The translations under genes and the position numbers were made by a program. The notes under the pieces are model-generated. The model saw nothing but the letters and a program-made list of their open reading frames with translations. It was not told the origin of the DNA and did no database searches. A stretch of DNA of 64,000 nucleotides, taken from NCBI RefSeq assembly GCF_024763615.1, contig NC_077223.1, forward strand, positions 108,004,627-108,068,626, given 5' to 3'. This stretch comes from Phlebotomus papatasi. Lineage: Eukaryota; Arthropoda; Insecta; Diptera; Psychodidae. This document shows positions 11,625-23,932 of the stretch, piece by piece; positions within the stretch are counted from its first letter, which is position 1; every line of letters begins with the position of its first letter.

Positions 11625-11879
11625 GTGAAGTTTTCAAATGAAATAACTACCTATTTCGTGAACAAAAAGGGTTTTCCTGAAGTGTCTCCAAATGCTTCAA
11701 TAGGAATCTCCGGAAGTATGATTTTTAGGAGAGATTTTCTTATTGTTTTTGATGGGAAAGGAGAAAAGACCAAGAATAAGAACAAATCCTGCACTCAGGA
11801 GCAGCTCAACATGGTTTTGGAAGCATTTCGTCGCGGTTTCACTTACACTGTTTGTCTCCAATTAGAAACTTTCCCTTAG
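11625..11879 (+). pseudogene. Possible transposase relic with psq/pogo-type helix-turn-helix start
   Basis: 84-codon open frame. The part from about residue 47, KTKNKNKSCTQEQLNMVLEA followed by FRRGFTYT, resembles the N-terminal helix-turn-helix of pogo/CENP-B/Pipsqueak-type DNA-binding proteins (basic run, then T-x-E-Q-L-x-x-A-[IL]-E-A-x-x-x-G). The frame stops where the recognition helix should follow, and the CGATCG repeat begins immediately after. It may be a truncated pogo-like transposase related to the CAGTAG MITEs; a chance open frame is not excluded. Confidence 0.3.
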
Positions 11880-11894
11880 TTTCCTTTTGGATTA

Positions 11895-12290
11895 ACAGAT
11901 CGGCAGTCGAGTGAACCGTAACCTAGAACAGTTATCTACCCCAAGGGATAAATTAGTGGTTCTCAGAGTGGACCGCGATCGGTGATCGACAAAATAGTGC
12001 TAATATGTAGCTAAGATTTTGTACATCGACCCTTTTTTACTAAGTAATCGACAGATCGACACAATTTGGCCCGAAATCGACAGTTACCTACCCCACGGGG
12101 TAAATAAGTGGCTCTCAGAGTGTATCACAACTGGCGATCGACAAAATAGTGCAGATCAAAAGCTAAAAATCTGCCGATCGACGCTATTTTGCTAAGAAAT
12201 CGACAGATCGGAACGCTCATTACAAAATAATGTTCACCGGAATGTACCGTGACCGGCAGATCTACCCCTTGTTTATCAGTCAGTTGCCAG
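11895..12290 (+). repeat. CGATCG-rich tandem repeat (about 152-bp unit)
   Basis: Two and a bit diverged units: CTACCCCAAGGGATAAAT..GTGG near 11935 and CTACCCCACGGGGTAAAT..GTGG near 12087, each followed by GATCGACAAAATAGTGC and ATCGACAGATCG. The inverted version is at 48120-48420. Confidence 0.7.
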
Positions 12291-12590
12291 ACCTAGAGGC
12301 AAAACGGTAAAAGATAACTATTTGAGGTCTTCGAGAGATCTCAAAAAAACAGTTTCAATATTTTGTTTCACCTTCAGATAGGGTCGAATGAACATCTCTT
12401 CAACAGAGAACTCCTATTGACACTTTTGTCAAAATATTCAAATTTATTTAATGTATCAAATAAAATGTAAGTAAAATGGCATTTTTTCATTAATCTACAT
12501 GTTTCGATAAGGATAGTTGTTCAAATTTCGTATTCCAAATTGAATAGAGTAGGGTGTCAATAGGTTTTGACAGGAGTTCTTAAAGTAATA

Positions 12591-12861
12591 CAGTAGAGTT
12601 CCTCAAATTTGAACAATATTTTCAAAAACATAACGGAATTCATGCAAAATTCACTTTCGCTAAATTAATATAAACAACTTTAGAGAATATATCAATGTAA
12701 TTTATTGTGAAATACATGGAATTTGTTGCGGAAGTTAATATAATACGATAATATTGAGGAAACATTAGAGAAAAATGGCACTCCTCGCAAAACTTTCTTC
12801 ACATAACCTCAAATTTTACATTTTGAACTCAACCGTCGTTCAAATTTGAGGAACTCGACTG
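12591..12861. mobile_element. pogo-like MITE (CAGTAG ends), copy 2
   Basis: 271 bp with ends CAGTAGAGTTCCTCAAATTT and AAATTTGAGGAACTCGACTG, and TA on both sides (12589-12590, 12862-12863). Confidence 0.75.
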
Positions 12862-12863
12862 TA

Positions 12864-14490
12864 GGTGTTCCTTTCACTCTATGTTCTTAGTCTAATTCAT
12901 TCGCACACTTTTTAAAAATCAAAGTTTAAAAGGCTTTGTAGAGCGTATTTTCCAACAGAATTGGACAAATGTGGAATCATTGAAAAGGCCTTTGAATCCT
13001 GAATCATTCTGGACTGATTCTGTATTGATTATAAATAATTCAATTAATTTTTTGCCCAAATATTGATTCCTTAAATTCTACATAGTTTCAGGCGCTTTTT
13101 GAGGTGGTATATTCATCAAATAAAACGTAAAAAAACTTATTTCCTTTGAAAATTAATTTGAATTACGAAAGTTATAACTAAGATGTTTTAAAGATGAAAA
13201 ATATGAGAATTGTTTTAAAAGAATTAAGAGAAATCCTTAAGAAATGAACTTAAATTGCCTTATGACAAAAATCAATATTTATCATCTCAAATACTTAATA
13301 TTATCATATGAATATCGTTCTATTTTAAATAAAAGCAACTTATTTATTAATTTCACGTGCATTCCTGAAAAATTATAGCGAAAATTAGGTATGGCCGTAA
13401 GTAGAAACTTTCTTGAAGCGTTTCTAGACTTATGGCGATCTTTTTTTGACGTCTTACGCTCACCTTTAAATTATATATCAGTATTAATTTATCTTAAATG
13501 TTCTTTATTCTGGGTAATTATGTTCAATCAGGCCAATTAACCTTAAATACCTTAAACAAAACCAACTTTAAAGGTATAGGCATACCATGGAAATCCCATT
13601 TCGAGCATTTTGCCAAAACTCAGGTGCTTTGCAAGCCCATTTATTATTTTTCCTGGATGAAAAATCCAAATGAGTCAAGTAGATAAAGAGTTCAGAACAC
13701 AATAAACACGGGTTATTTCCTGAACTAACTTTTTTAATCTCTTTTTCTGTGCCCTATTCTAGCCATCGTGCTCGACTTTTTTTTTGTGTTAACGCACAAA
13801 AGCATTATATTTTCCAACCATCGCTCACAAAACAACCAATAAGTTTCTCATTTTGACTCTGGACTTTTTTTTTCACCAAACAGCAACTCACTACCACCTC
13901 CAGAGGCATATACTTTAATATGGAAATTATGTGACCAAGAGGAGTATCAAGCAAAGGGATCTTCTCGTGTTCAGAAGGCGTAACACGCAATTATTTCGAC
14001 TATAGAACACAACTCATGGGCTTCGAATCACTATAAAAAAAATCCCTCCAGAATTCTTCAATACTCTCACAAATTTCTTCCATCAGAACACGCACAAGTA
14101 GCAGGGAAAAAACTACCAAAAAGATATTTAAAATAAATTAAATTGCCAGTAAGTATCATTCCATGAGATTTTTCTATATTTCCCGCACATTTTCACGGTG
14201 GATTTCAATGAGATTGAAATGAAACAGACTTAGATTATGTTCAACAAATCATTTGAACTTCCTACAATTGACTATTGTACCTCTGAGAATTAAATACGTC
14301 TATGTGCTTTTTTTATTCTTATGTAATTGCCTCGAATTTGTGTCAAAAGCATTTTCAAATCCAATCAGAATGGCACAAGAACTGTGAGAATATTTTCCAC
14401 ATCAGAAAAATTCATTGAATGAAAATTCCACGAGATTGATGAACACTGTGGGATATATTTAAAGGGACAGATAATCCTAACCGGCTTATG
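12864..14490. other. No recognisable gene or repeat
   Basis: AT-rich sequence with only short open frames, none with a recognisable domain. A non-coding first exon of neurotactin could lie anywhere from here to about 26 kb, but I cannot point to it. Confidence 0.5.
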
Positions 14491-14492
14491 TA

Positions 14493-16295
14493 GGTGAGAT
14501 TCTTAACGTGAGCTAACTCGGAGTGCATGCAAATTCGATTTGATGCTGAAGTAGGGAGACGCCATTCAGTTATCTTGAATAAAATTCGTGAAATTATACA
14601 AATTTTGTATTTAAACCAAAATATCAAGGATTTGGATGAACTGATAGAAAAGTGTTATATGGGTGAAATGTAGACCAGAATGTTCTCTATAATTTTTCCA
14701 TAGAACATGATCTCATCGATTACTCAGAAGCCAAGATAATCGAGGTTTTTTGTTTCTTAACTCGTTTTTTCATCCAGAGTTCCCCAAGTAGTCATTTGTT
14801 GAACTTCAACTATATCAAAGAATTGTTGTATTCTGTGAGATTTTCCATTTAAAACCCTATTTTAAGTGTCTTGGTGGAGTAGAGGCAGTCAAATTGGCAT
14901 CTGAGTGATTTCAAAGCGTTATTATGGGAAAAATCAATTTTTTCACACTTAAACGGCAAAATCGGAGTGATAGCGTAGTCTGACCGGAAAATGATGTATG
15001 GACGAAATGTAGAGACAAATGTCCTCTACAATTATGTCGAAGCAATCATCAAAATCGGTTCAGCGACAGTCGAGATAATTGAGGTTATGTGATATTGAAA
15101 TTGGTTTTTTGACTGTGGCGCCCCTGGTGTTGGTCCCACGAAGTTCAAATGTTCTAGAAAGTTGTAGCATTTGGTGAGATCTTTCGTTTAAGCCCTCATT
15201 CATCAAAATCGGTCACATAGAACCGGAGATATGATTTTTTGAATTTCGTGAACTTTGACCCCTCATATCTCCGGTTCTATTGAAACCACAGCGCGCATAC
15301 GCACCATTTTGGAAACGTCCTAGACTGGACTACAACATACTAAAATTTCATTAACTTGCACAATGCCGTTTTTGAGAAAAGTGACTTTGAATTTCGATGA
15401 ATTTTGACGCTATCACAGCGCCACCTGTGGTGACTTTTTGAACTTCCATCTGAAAGTGCTCATCGAGACGAAACCAAAAAGGTAAAATTTAGGTCGCTAT
15501 GTTAATTAAAACCGGAGATAGAGGCCGGTCAATGTTCGAACTTTGACCCCTTATAGCTCGGGTCAGGGGTTATGGTTATGGATCGACTTAAGGTTTTTTT
15601 TGTTTGATAGGTATAATCAACGGCTACAACATACTAAAATTTCAGCCCGATTGCATAAGGAATTTTTGAGATATTTAACTTTTAAGATTTAAAAATTTTC
15701 TTTTTAATAATAGCGCCCCTAGCGGTGGTTTTATGAACTTGCAATGTTAGAAGGGGAAGTGGCATTTCACGAGAGCTTTCCAAAAAGCCCTCATTTTTTA
15801 AATTCTGACAATTAGAACCGGAGTTATGGCCATTTTAAGAATTGTTTTTTGGACCCTTATAGCTCGGGTCAGGGGGGTCGGGGGACCTTAAGTTTGGTAT
15901 TGATGGAAAGCTCTAAGGCCCAGCTATAACATACTAAAATTTGAGCCCGCTCGATGCCATAGGGGCGGAGCTATTGAGAAAACAAAAAAAGGGGGGTCTT
16001 CAAAATGGCGGAAGGAGGGGTGGGGGGTGGGGGGTCAATGCACCATGTTGCAATTTTCATACGATATTTAACCTTTGCCGAAAACCGCAAGTCGATATCT
16101 TTTTTAGTTTAGGAGCTATTAAGCTCCAAAGAGCGGCCGGACGGCCGGCCGGCCGGCCGGCCGGGAACGTAACTTAGCCCCCCATATATTCGTGATCAGG
16201 AAGTGGCGAAACACATTTTGGCCAAGTTTGAGCGCGATCGGAGGACATGAAATTTTGTTAGGATTATAGTAGGTGAGATTGTTAAGAATCTCACC
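14493..16295. mobile_element. 1.8-kb TA-flanked element made of diverged ~300-bp modules
   Basis: Ends are perfect 15-bp inverted repeats, GGTGAGATTCTTAAC and GTTAAGAATCTCACC, with TA on both sides (14491-14492 and 16296-16297). Inside are repeated modules of about 295-345 bp. Each contains a GCGCC(C/A)CT-like start (15119, 15418, 15713), a GAACTT run, a GAACCGGAGATA-like run, TTTGACCCCTTATAGCTCGG and CAACATACTAAAATTT. A GC-rich tract (GGCCGG repeats, 16132-16164) lies near the right end. No transposase is visible. Confidence 0.75.
15218..15279. repeat. Perfect 17-bp inverted repeat inside the modular element
   Basis: TAGAACCGGAGATATGA at 15218-15234 and its exact complement at 15263-15279, with a 28-base loop. 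Related hairpin-like arms recur at 25400-25485, suggesting the module is dispersed. Confidence 0.8.
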
Positions 16296-16800
16296 TAATA
16301 TAGTCTAATATTTAGAGTAAATCATTGTTATTTTTATTGATACAATTTTAAATATTAATAACACCATTTTTCAATACAGTAAATGCAATTAAAAATTGCG
16401 AAGATTATATACAACTCAACATTCTCTAGCGAACTAACTTACCCAAATTCCCCCAGCCCTTTTCATCCACTGCAAAGCATGATTTTTTGACTTATCTAAA
16501 AATTGGCCTAGGCGATTTCGTTCATTTTCGGATATGTTTCGTTGTTAGCCCAGTTGATCCAGTTGAATCGTCATCTTGAATTATTTAAGATTAAGGGGCC
16601 TAATTTTCACTCGATTTGTTCTAATAATGAATTAAAATGTTATTGATTTTTTTTTAATTCTATGTCTTGAATGATTTTCAACTTCGATATGATTTTATGA
16701 TGATTTATAGACAAATTCAGATCAATAAGAAACTTGTATGCCCCTGAAAAGTTTGCGAAAAATTCACAGATTTCTTTTATTCCACGCGGAATGCGTTCTA

Positions 16801-17418
16801 GGGTAATGTGTGGTATTTCTGGACAAGGTGCTTTTTGGGACATAATATGGGTATTTTGGGACACATCAAAAATTCAATAAATATTTGTTTTCTAATTATT
16901 TTTAAGTTTTATATGAAATATTAAGCTCTTTACATATCAGATAAACATGAAACTTCTGAAATTTTATTTGATTTAAAGCGTGAAATACGCGTGAATTATG
17001 AGTGTCACATTTCACCTGTTACAAGACCTTCAGAGTGGTCAATTTTGCAGATTAACACAAACAGTGCTTAGTTTTTTCGATTTAAGTAACTTTAAAAGTG
17101 AAATTTAAACAAAACTTTTATGAAAGAGTGCAGTTTAGACCTTCTACTTAAGGGTAAATAATCAGGCTTGGTGAAATTTATTTGCATAATATCGAGTTTT
17201 GTCTGTCCCGAAATATACCACTCTTACTTTTTCACATTTTTTGCTATTTTCTATAAAATATGATGCATTTTTGAACATTTTTCGATAAGAATCTTATCCT
17301 GGATAGCATAAGGAACATAACTATCTGTATCATCAAAGAAAAAAATTATTTGACAAGTCGTTAAGCTGTTTGAAATTGCAAAGTGCTAAAAAGCGTCCCG
17401 AAATATCACACATTACCC
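16801..17418. mobile_element. TA-flanked MITE (GGGTAATGTG ends)
   Basis: 618 bp, ends GGGTAATGTGTGGTATTTC and GAAATATCACACATTACCC (one mismatch), TA on both sides (16799-16800, 17419-17420). The open frame at 16640-16864 crosses its border and is not a gene. Confidence 0.8.
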
Positions 17419-17419
17419 T

Positions 17420-17530
17420 ACTGCCGATTTATTTAAAAGATAGCTCCGGGGAGTATGCAAATTTTCAGAATGCATAATGGCGTATAGCGCGTTTTTTTCG
17501 GTCCAGAAGATGTGCATAATCTAGGTATCC
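17420..17530 (+). repeat. Fragment of the TGCATAATCC repeat family
   Basis: CTGCCGATTTATT, GAGTATGCAAATTTTC, GCATAATG and GTGCATAATC occur in the same order at 57975-58090. Confidence 0.6.
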
Positions 17531-18020
17531 CGTGTACTCCTCACTCACTCAGTTTGTTCTTTTGCCTCCGATGTTCCCCACTCGTTGATATATTGGTTGC
17601 TCGCATGAATTTTATCTTTAAGTTTAAATGTTCTATTTATGTGTCGTAACATTATTTTGCCCTCTAAATAGTCCGAAAAAAAGATGGCGAAACGTCGCAG
17701 CCTTGTGAAATGTTCGAACTCACGAGATAGAGCTCTTCGTGAATTATTTTTTAGCATGGAAACATTGTGCTTAGTGGTCTATTAGAAATCAAATTGCTTC
17801 ATAAATCACAAAAACATTTCAAAATTAAAAATTGGTAAGGAAATGATCTTAGATTGTTCTGGCATGAGTTATGTCCAACGCACAATAACTTTTGTTTAGT
17901 AAACATGTTTTTGACATTTCAATAAGAGTGAGTGAGATCTAGATCCAGTCATTTCGCTCATTCTCATGCGAAATTTTGAAAACAAAGCAAACAAAAGTTA
18001 TTGTGCGCTGGTCATTACAA

Positions 18021-18272
18021 CACTGAGAAGAAAAGAGGGTGCGATTAACTTTTTTTCCTCATAACTTTAACCCTTTTTAGGTGTAAAAATATATCATCAT
18101 TTTTTAATGTTAATTTTACACCTTTCAAGGGTAAAATTAACATGAAAAAGGGTAACTTTAACCTCCAATACACCTAAAAAGGGTAATATTTACACCGATT
18201 TAGGATCAATACTTCAGGATAAAATTAATATTTCCAAAATGTTATTTTAACTTTTTCGGATTTCTCTCAGTG
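18021..18272 (+). mobile_element. CACTG-ended MITE, copy 2
   Basis: Ends CACTGAGAAGAAAAGAGG and TTTCTCTCAGTG, flanked by AA on both sides. Confidence 0.85.
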
Positions 18273-18367
18273 AAGCATATGGACAAACAAAAAATGTAAA
18301 CACGAGAAAGATAAGTCATCCTCGGATATTTAAACGCTTCATTAATAATTTCAAGACCGCTGTTAAC

Positions 18368-18479
18368 CAGAGGTGTGCAAAAACCATTGAAACGTCATAA
18401 TTCCGAATAAACGTCAAAATAAGTTTGTTCAAGTAGCGCTTTGACCATTGACGTCCAAGTTTCATTTGACGTTTGACTT
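18368..18479 (+). mobile_element. hAT-like MITE, truncated copy
   Basis: Begins CAGAGGTGTGCAAAAACC and follows the 130-bp family (AATAAACGTCAAAATAAG, TTTGACGTTTG) but lacks the right inverted end. The open frame 18316-18531 covers it and is not a gene. Confidence 0.65.
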
Positions 18480-18854
18480 TAACTTTTAAAAATTCAAGAA
18501 GAACCATTTGGGATATTAAATTTGAACACATATTCTTATAGCAAGAAGTAGATTAATAATTAAATTTCAATATATTGACGAAATTGTCAATAGGTTTTCC
18601 CTGCTGAACAGGTGTTCCTTCGACCGTACGTTTTGCTTTATTATCCTAGTTTTAAGGGTCCAAAAATTATTACAAAATTCATACTTAAAAAGCATTATTT
18701 CCATCTTCTCAAAAGTATCAAACTTCCTGATCTTCGAAACCGAACTTCGAATAGAAAAAAATACTATCCAGGGTTTTTAAATTTACAATATTAGAAATAA
18801 GTCATCCGGATGTTTGAATATGATCCAATCAGATGATTATAAATTTTAACAGTA

Positions 18855-19085
18855 GGGTAAAGTGGTACAAGTTGGACGATGGTACCATTTTGACAGGGCT
18901 TTTTGTCTTGATAAATTTAGTACTTCATTTTTTTTGTATATTTTTAATGCTTCAGTTTTATAATTTGGTTCCTTGTACTTAAAAGCAAATTTTGTACTGT
19001 ATTTATCAAGAAAAAAACCATGTCCAAATTGTACCGGCGAATTGTCTAACTTGTAACACTAATTCCAAATAATATCACTTTACCC
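18855..19085. mobile_element. TA-flanked MITE (GGGTAAAGTG ends)
   Basis: 231 bp; ends GGGTAAAGTG and CACTTTACCC with TA on both sides. Subterminal ACAAGTT(G)GAC motifs are inverted as well. Confidence 0.75.
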
Positions 19086-19087
19086 TA

Positions 19088-20520
19088 AATGGGTATATAC
19101 TGCTATATTTTATTTTGTAAACTGAAAACCATCAGTATAAGATAATTTTTTACCAGCAAATCCTTTTCTCCTTGTTGGTCTGTCGACTGGGTTAACAAAT
19201 GTCGAGTACGTCGTACACCATTATTTTGTGAATTTCAGCATTGTCTACTAATTGCTCCTTTACGAAGCGGAAATTCGAGAAAATTAATTCCTGATCGTAA
19301 AACTGAGGATTCTTTTTCTTTATCTCTTATTCAAAGTCAATACCCACGATTGTTCCTCCAGAATAATTTCTCTGAGTGTTGTATCTGTTTTAAAAAGGCT
19401 CAACGGTCTCAACACTGCATTTAAAATGCACAATTTTGCTCTGAATTATTAGACAGTGCCTACGATATTTCAGATTTTATGCCCCACAATCGTTTGAGGC
19501 CCTTTATGGGCAGACAGTTAAATAAATTCTTTCCTATCTACAATCGAGACTTTACTATTCATAAATATTCCTCTGGAGTTCTGCATGAATGTTGAGGGTG
19601 TTCTTTTTTTTTATTCCTTCAACTTCTTCGTTTACTAGCAATCAAGTGAACAATTTTCAACTCAGGAGAAACTTGTGGCTGACCAACAATGCAGAATTCG
19701 TGATGGACCTAGAAAAGAGGCACCCAGCCACAGCATCTGCATGGAAAGTATCGATTTCCAGGGTAAATTTCCCTGAGTCACGAAGCAATTGAGAACTCTC
19801 GGAAGAGTGGGTGAGGAATTTTTAAACAAACTCTGCATTTGGGAATTGATGAATTTGATCCACTTCCTCCTCCCCTTTCCTCATTTGCGCTTCGATGCAC
19901 AGAAAATTTGAAAATAATCACCCAAAAAAATGACTCTTAAAATACCACAGAGAGTCCAGGACAAAAAAAAATCGTAAAATGAGATACAAACTACAGAGAA
20001 GAGTTGGTTATTTTTGGGGTTTCAATTTCAACTGGAATTTTCCTGGAGAAACAATAAAATTTGACGAAGATGCTAGTTTAAATCATTTAGTGTTTCTTGT
20101 TAATTTTTTTTGTATTCTCCCAATCCTTTGCCCATGACCATGAATCATACTCTTCCACCTCTTTCATTCTCCTAGATAAGTTTTTTTTTGCTGAACAAAC
20201 AATTCTACGGCACAGAAAATAGAAGAAGAAAGAAAATAATCGAGAAATTAACTCTGTATACTATTCATACTCAATAACAATGTTTAACAGTGAAAATCTC
20301 TTTGCTCTTATTCCACAGAAATAATATACACAAGAGCTGAAGTTGAGGATTATAGTCCAAGAGATGTGCTCCTATTCTTTACATGTTGAGTTGTTGAGTG
20401 GCTAAAATTCTCAGGAATATCTTTATGCGGTGTCAAATGTCTTTAAATGTTTAGGACTCAAAGAAAAACCCGAAAAGCCACTATAACTAAGCATATTTAC
20501 TTATTTATTTGTTTAATGGA
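19088..20520. other. No recognisable gene or repeat
   Basis: Mixed-composition sequence; the open frame at 19589-19792 resembles no family I know. Confidence 0.5.
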
Positions 20521-20529
20521 TAAGAATAC

Positions 20530-22600
20530 TTGACAAATTTGACAGATTAATGACAGTTATAAATGCCAATTTAAATTTAAAGAAAACAGACTTAACATCA
20601 AAACGACTCGACAATTCATTAAATTGTACTTTCTTTATTTGCATCATTTTCTGAATAACAAATTTCAAATAGGAGAAGAAGAGGCAGTTTCACAGACATG
20701 TCTTTAGAAAATATATCGAAGAAGAGATTATTACTACACTGAGAAAAAAAGAGGGTGCGATTAACATTTTTTCCTCAGAAATTTGACACTTTTTAGGTGT
20801 AAAAATATATCAACATTTATCAATGTTAATTTTACACCTTATTAAGGGTAAAATTAACATGAAAAAGGATACCTTTAACCCCCAATACACCTAAAAAGGG
20901 TAATATTTACACCGATTTTGGATCAATACTGCAGGGTAAAATTAACATTTCCGGAATGTTATTTTAACTTTTTCGGATTTCTCTCATATCAGTGTAGGAA
21001 TAGCAAGGGAAAACGTATAGGAGTTAGTTCGAATATTGTTTATAATCTTGAATAAATTGTAAATAATACCCATTACACCTCAAAAACTACCCCAACCTCC
21101 TCTATTTGACATTTGACAAATGAATGACATTTTGACCTGTCAATTGAATTTTAAAGACAATCACATTTGCATCGTGTTACTTTTCACCTGTATCAGAAAA
21201 ACGTATAGAAATTAACCCAAAATTAGTTTATATTCTTAAATAAATCGTAAATAATTCCTCTAAAACTATCCCACTTAAGTCTACTTGACATTTGAGAAAT
21301 GAATGACGTTTCGAGCTGTCAATTTAATTTTAAACAGAATTACATTTGCGTCGTTCGACTGATCGCAAACCAAAATCTTATTAAATATGTTTTTAATTTT
21401 TTTCAATGTTTTTCAATTTTTTAATTACATATTTGACATATTTGTCAAATCGTCGCTAGGATCTTTAATAAGAAATTGTTGTAACTTACTCATCACCTCT
21501 ATCTACGTACAGTAATTATGACGTTTCGAGCTATCAATTCCTTCAATTTTTAAAATTACATATTTGACGTCTTTGTCAAATCGTTGCTTGCATCAGCAAG
21601 TGTCGCACTTTACTCACTACCTCTATCAGCAATTTTTGAAACACCATGTAAATATACAGATCATAAATAAATAACTAATATAAGTGATGACTTAGTTACG
21701 ACAATCGATGATTTAAGTAGCAAAATGGCTGACATACTGTTGTCGGATTTGAAATCTGGAAATCATTAAATTTTACCAATCTCAATTGCCATAATTTTCG
21801 AAGAAAATAGTCAAACTGTCACTTTAAGTTGTCACTGAACTGTCAAACTGTGTCTTTGCTGGGAGATTCTTTGCTGACAAACTGCCGTTTGATCGCAACC
21901 CAGGAGCACATTTAGCTTAAAAAAAAGCAGAGCTTTCAGCATATTTTTGCTTAGTCGATCAGCAAAAATATCTTGACTGGTTAGCAGTTCTTGAACAAAA
22001 AGTGCTAACCTAATATATGGATATGGCACTGCCTCGCGAGTGTCGTTTTAAGGTTAGCAGGATTTAGATAAAATTTGAAAATACGTATGTTTTCAGCTGA
22101 AAGAACCTGGCTAAGTGTTATAAAAATTAAAGCAAAAAAGATGCGGTTGCGTTACTAATAACGCCAATTGACAGATGTCTGACATAAAAATGTCAATTTA
22201 AATTTAAGCAAAATTACTAAATAACTAATTTAAATTTTAGAATCACAAAATATAAACCTTTTTACATATGAAGTAGTTCCTGACAGATCAATAACATTTT
22301 GAACTGTCAACTTGAATTTAAAGAGAAGATTAGTTACCGGGCGTAAGATCCTAAACCTTGTTTCAGTTGTTCTACAATTGACTAAGAAATAAATGAAACT
22401 TTTGACAGATTATTGACACTTCAAACTGTCATTTTAAATTTGAACTGATTAGTAACTTGTATAGCAAGCTTGACAGTCAAGAACTCAAAGCAAAACTTTT
22501 TCCATTTGAGTTTCATTTTAATTTTTGAAAAACGCGAAACATGAAACACTTGACAGATTACTGACATTTTAAGCTGTCAATTTAAATTCGATTATCAACG
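20530..22600 (+). repeat. Degenerate TGACA/TGTCA repeat cluster
   Basis: A unit close to TTGACAGATnAATGACATTT, then GAACTGTCAATTTAAATTT, recurs at about 20535, 21115, 21290, 21520, 22165, 22280, 22400 and 22550 at irregular spacing. Copies are strongly diverged. A CACTG MITE (20737-20994) interrupts the cluster. Confidence 0.6.
20737..20994 (+). mobile_element. CACTG-ended MITE, copy 3
   Basis: Ends CACTGAGAAAAAAAGAGG and ATTTCTCTCATATCAGTG (a short insertion in the right end), TA on both sides. Confidence 0.85.
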
Positions 22601-23930
22601 CTTTTAAGCCTTTTGAATGTTCATGCGTTGCGATTCAAAAACTCATCAAAATTTATTTAGTTTCAATCCCACGAGATCGTAAAATCGTGTATATAGCATT
22701 TTCATTGAGTCTTATAATTTACTTTTCATGTCCAACTGCATGTAACAATGTCAAGAATGCGTTTAGAAAGGCACAAAGAAAGAAATAACATTTTCAAGAT
22801 CTCTTGATGATGTTCAATTGTGATCCCAACATGATCGAAGAATTTTCTTTCACTTCATCTCAAGCCAGAAATAAAAAGTGGTAAGAAGAACCACAGAGAC
22901 TTTCCCATCGACTAGTGTTAACAAATGATCTTGACAAATTTCTAATTAAGATCCTAAACCCTTGTGATTTGGCTCGCCAGAAGGGAGCCTCATCTTGGCA
23001 AATAGATTGTGTGGGCAAAAACAGATTGTAGACAAAAGATCATCTCTAGGGATGAACAGACTCCGGAGAAGATTGATCGATCGCTGGTGCTTCAGCCTTT
23101 ATTGATGGGTTGCATAGAAAGAGGGAAAGAGATGGCAAAGGAGAAGGAACAAAAACATAAATTAAATTCTCGTTCGTGGAAAGGGTCAAGGAACTGGACA
23201 ACATGTACAATTTCCTCTTTCTTGGGTTGTTACTTCAATTCCCTGGAAACACCTCAAGATCACTGTGGCACCTTTCGAGCGGCTCCACAATTGAGAGCAA
23301 GTGTTGAGCTTGACCATCGCGAGAGAGGTCCAGAAAGCTTAAGAAAGAATCATCGATAAGAAATCAGTGATAAGCCTAGATCAGGTTACTGTAGTTGAGA
23401 TTTTTACGACCATCTCGAAATGCCTGACAATTTGATTTGAAGCTGAAGTTAAGGAAATAAGAAAACAAAAGGTATTTTTATATGAAATGATTTTTCCTGA
23501 AACACAATACAATAAACTCCAATTTATGAAATTCGGTATATAACTAAACAATAACTTGAGACGTGACTAGTTTTATTAAAAACGGTCCACATGTCCCTTC
23601 CGTAATTTTTATTTGAATTTCAGATTTTTGCCTGAAGGAGAAATTTATTTAAGTATTAAGCCCTAAATTAATGCTACATAGAACTAGTTTGGATATTTGA
23701 GGTTATTATACGTAAATTCGTTTTCGACACTATAGCATTAGTGTGCATATCTGATAAACTAGAAATGTTTCAGAGAATCATTAAGTTTTGTAAAACGTGT
23801 CATATCTGAAATTATACAGGACAATTTCTAAATAGTTATTATTTTTCGATCAAAAAATCTTGATTTTCTAAAGAACTGGCTCTACGTACTTTAAATAGTT
23901 AAAACTGTTTTAGTTTTTAGTAGGGGGAAG
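22600..23930. other. Unrecognised low-repeat stretch
   Basis: 22860-23360 is less AT-rich than its surroundings and has an open frame at 23009-23359 (116 codons, plus). The protein is unlike any family I know, and I see no convincing splice or start context. It could be a conserved non-coding or regulatory block; cross-species alignment would tell. Confidence 0.4.
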
Positions 23931-23932
23931 CT

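Noticed and set aside
16128..16182. GGCCGG tract as a CpG island or promoter
   Set aside because: It is a short simple repeat inside the modular transposable element.
23009..23359. 116-codon open frame on the plus strand
   Set aside because: Composition and sequence match no family I know, there is no good splice or start context, and the stretch is simply less AT-rich. Kept only as an unrecognised region.
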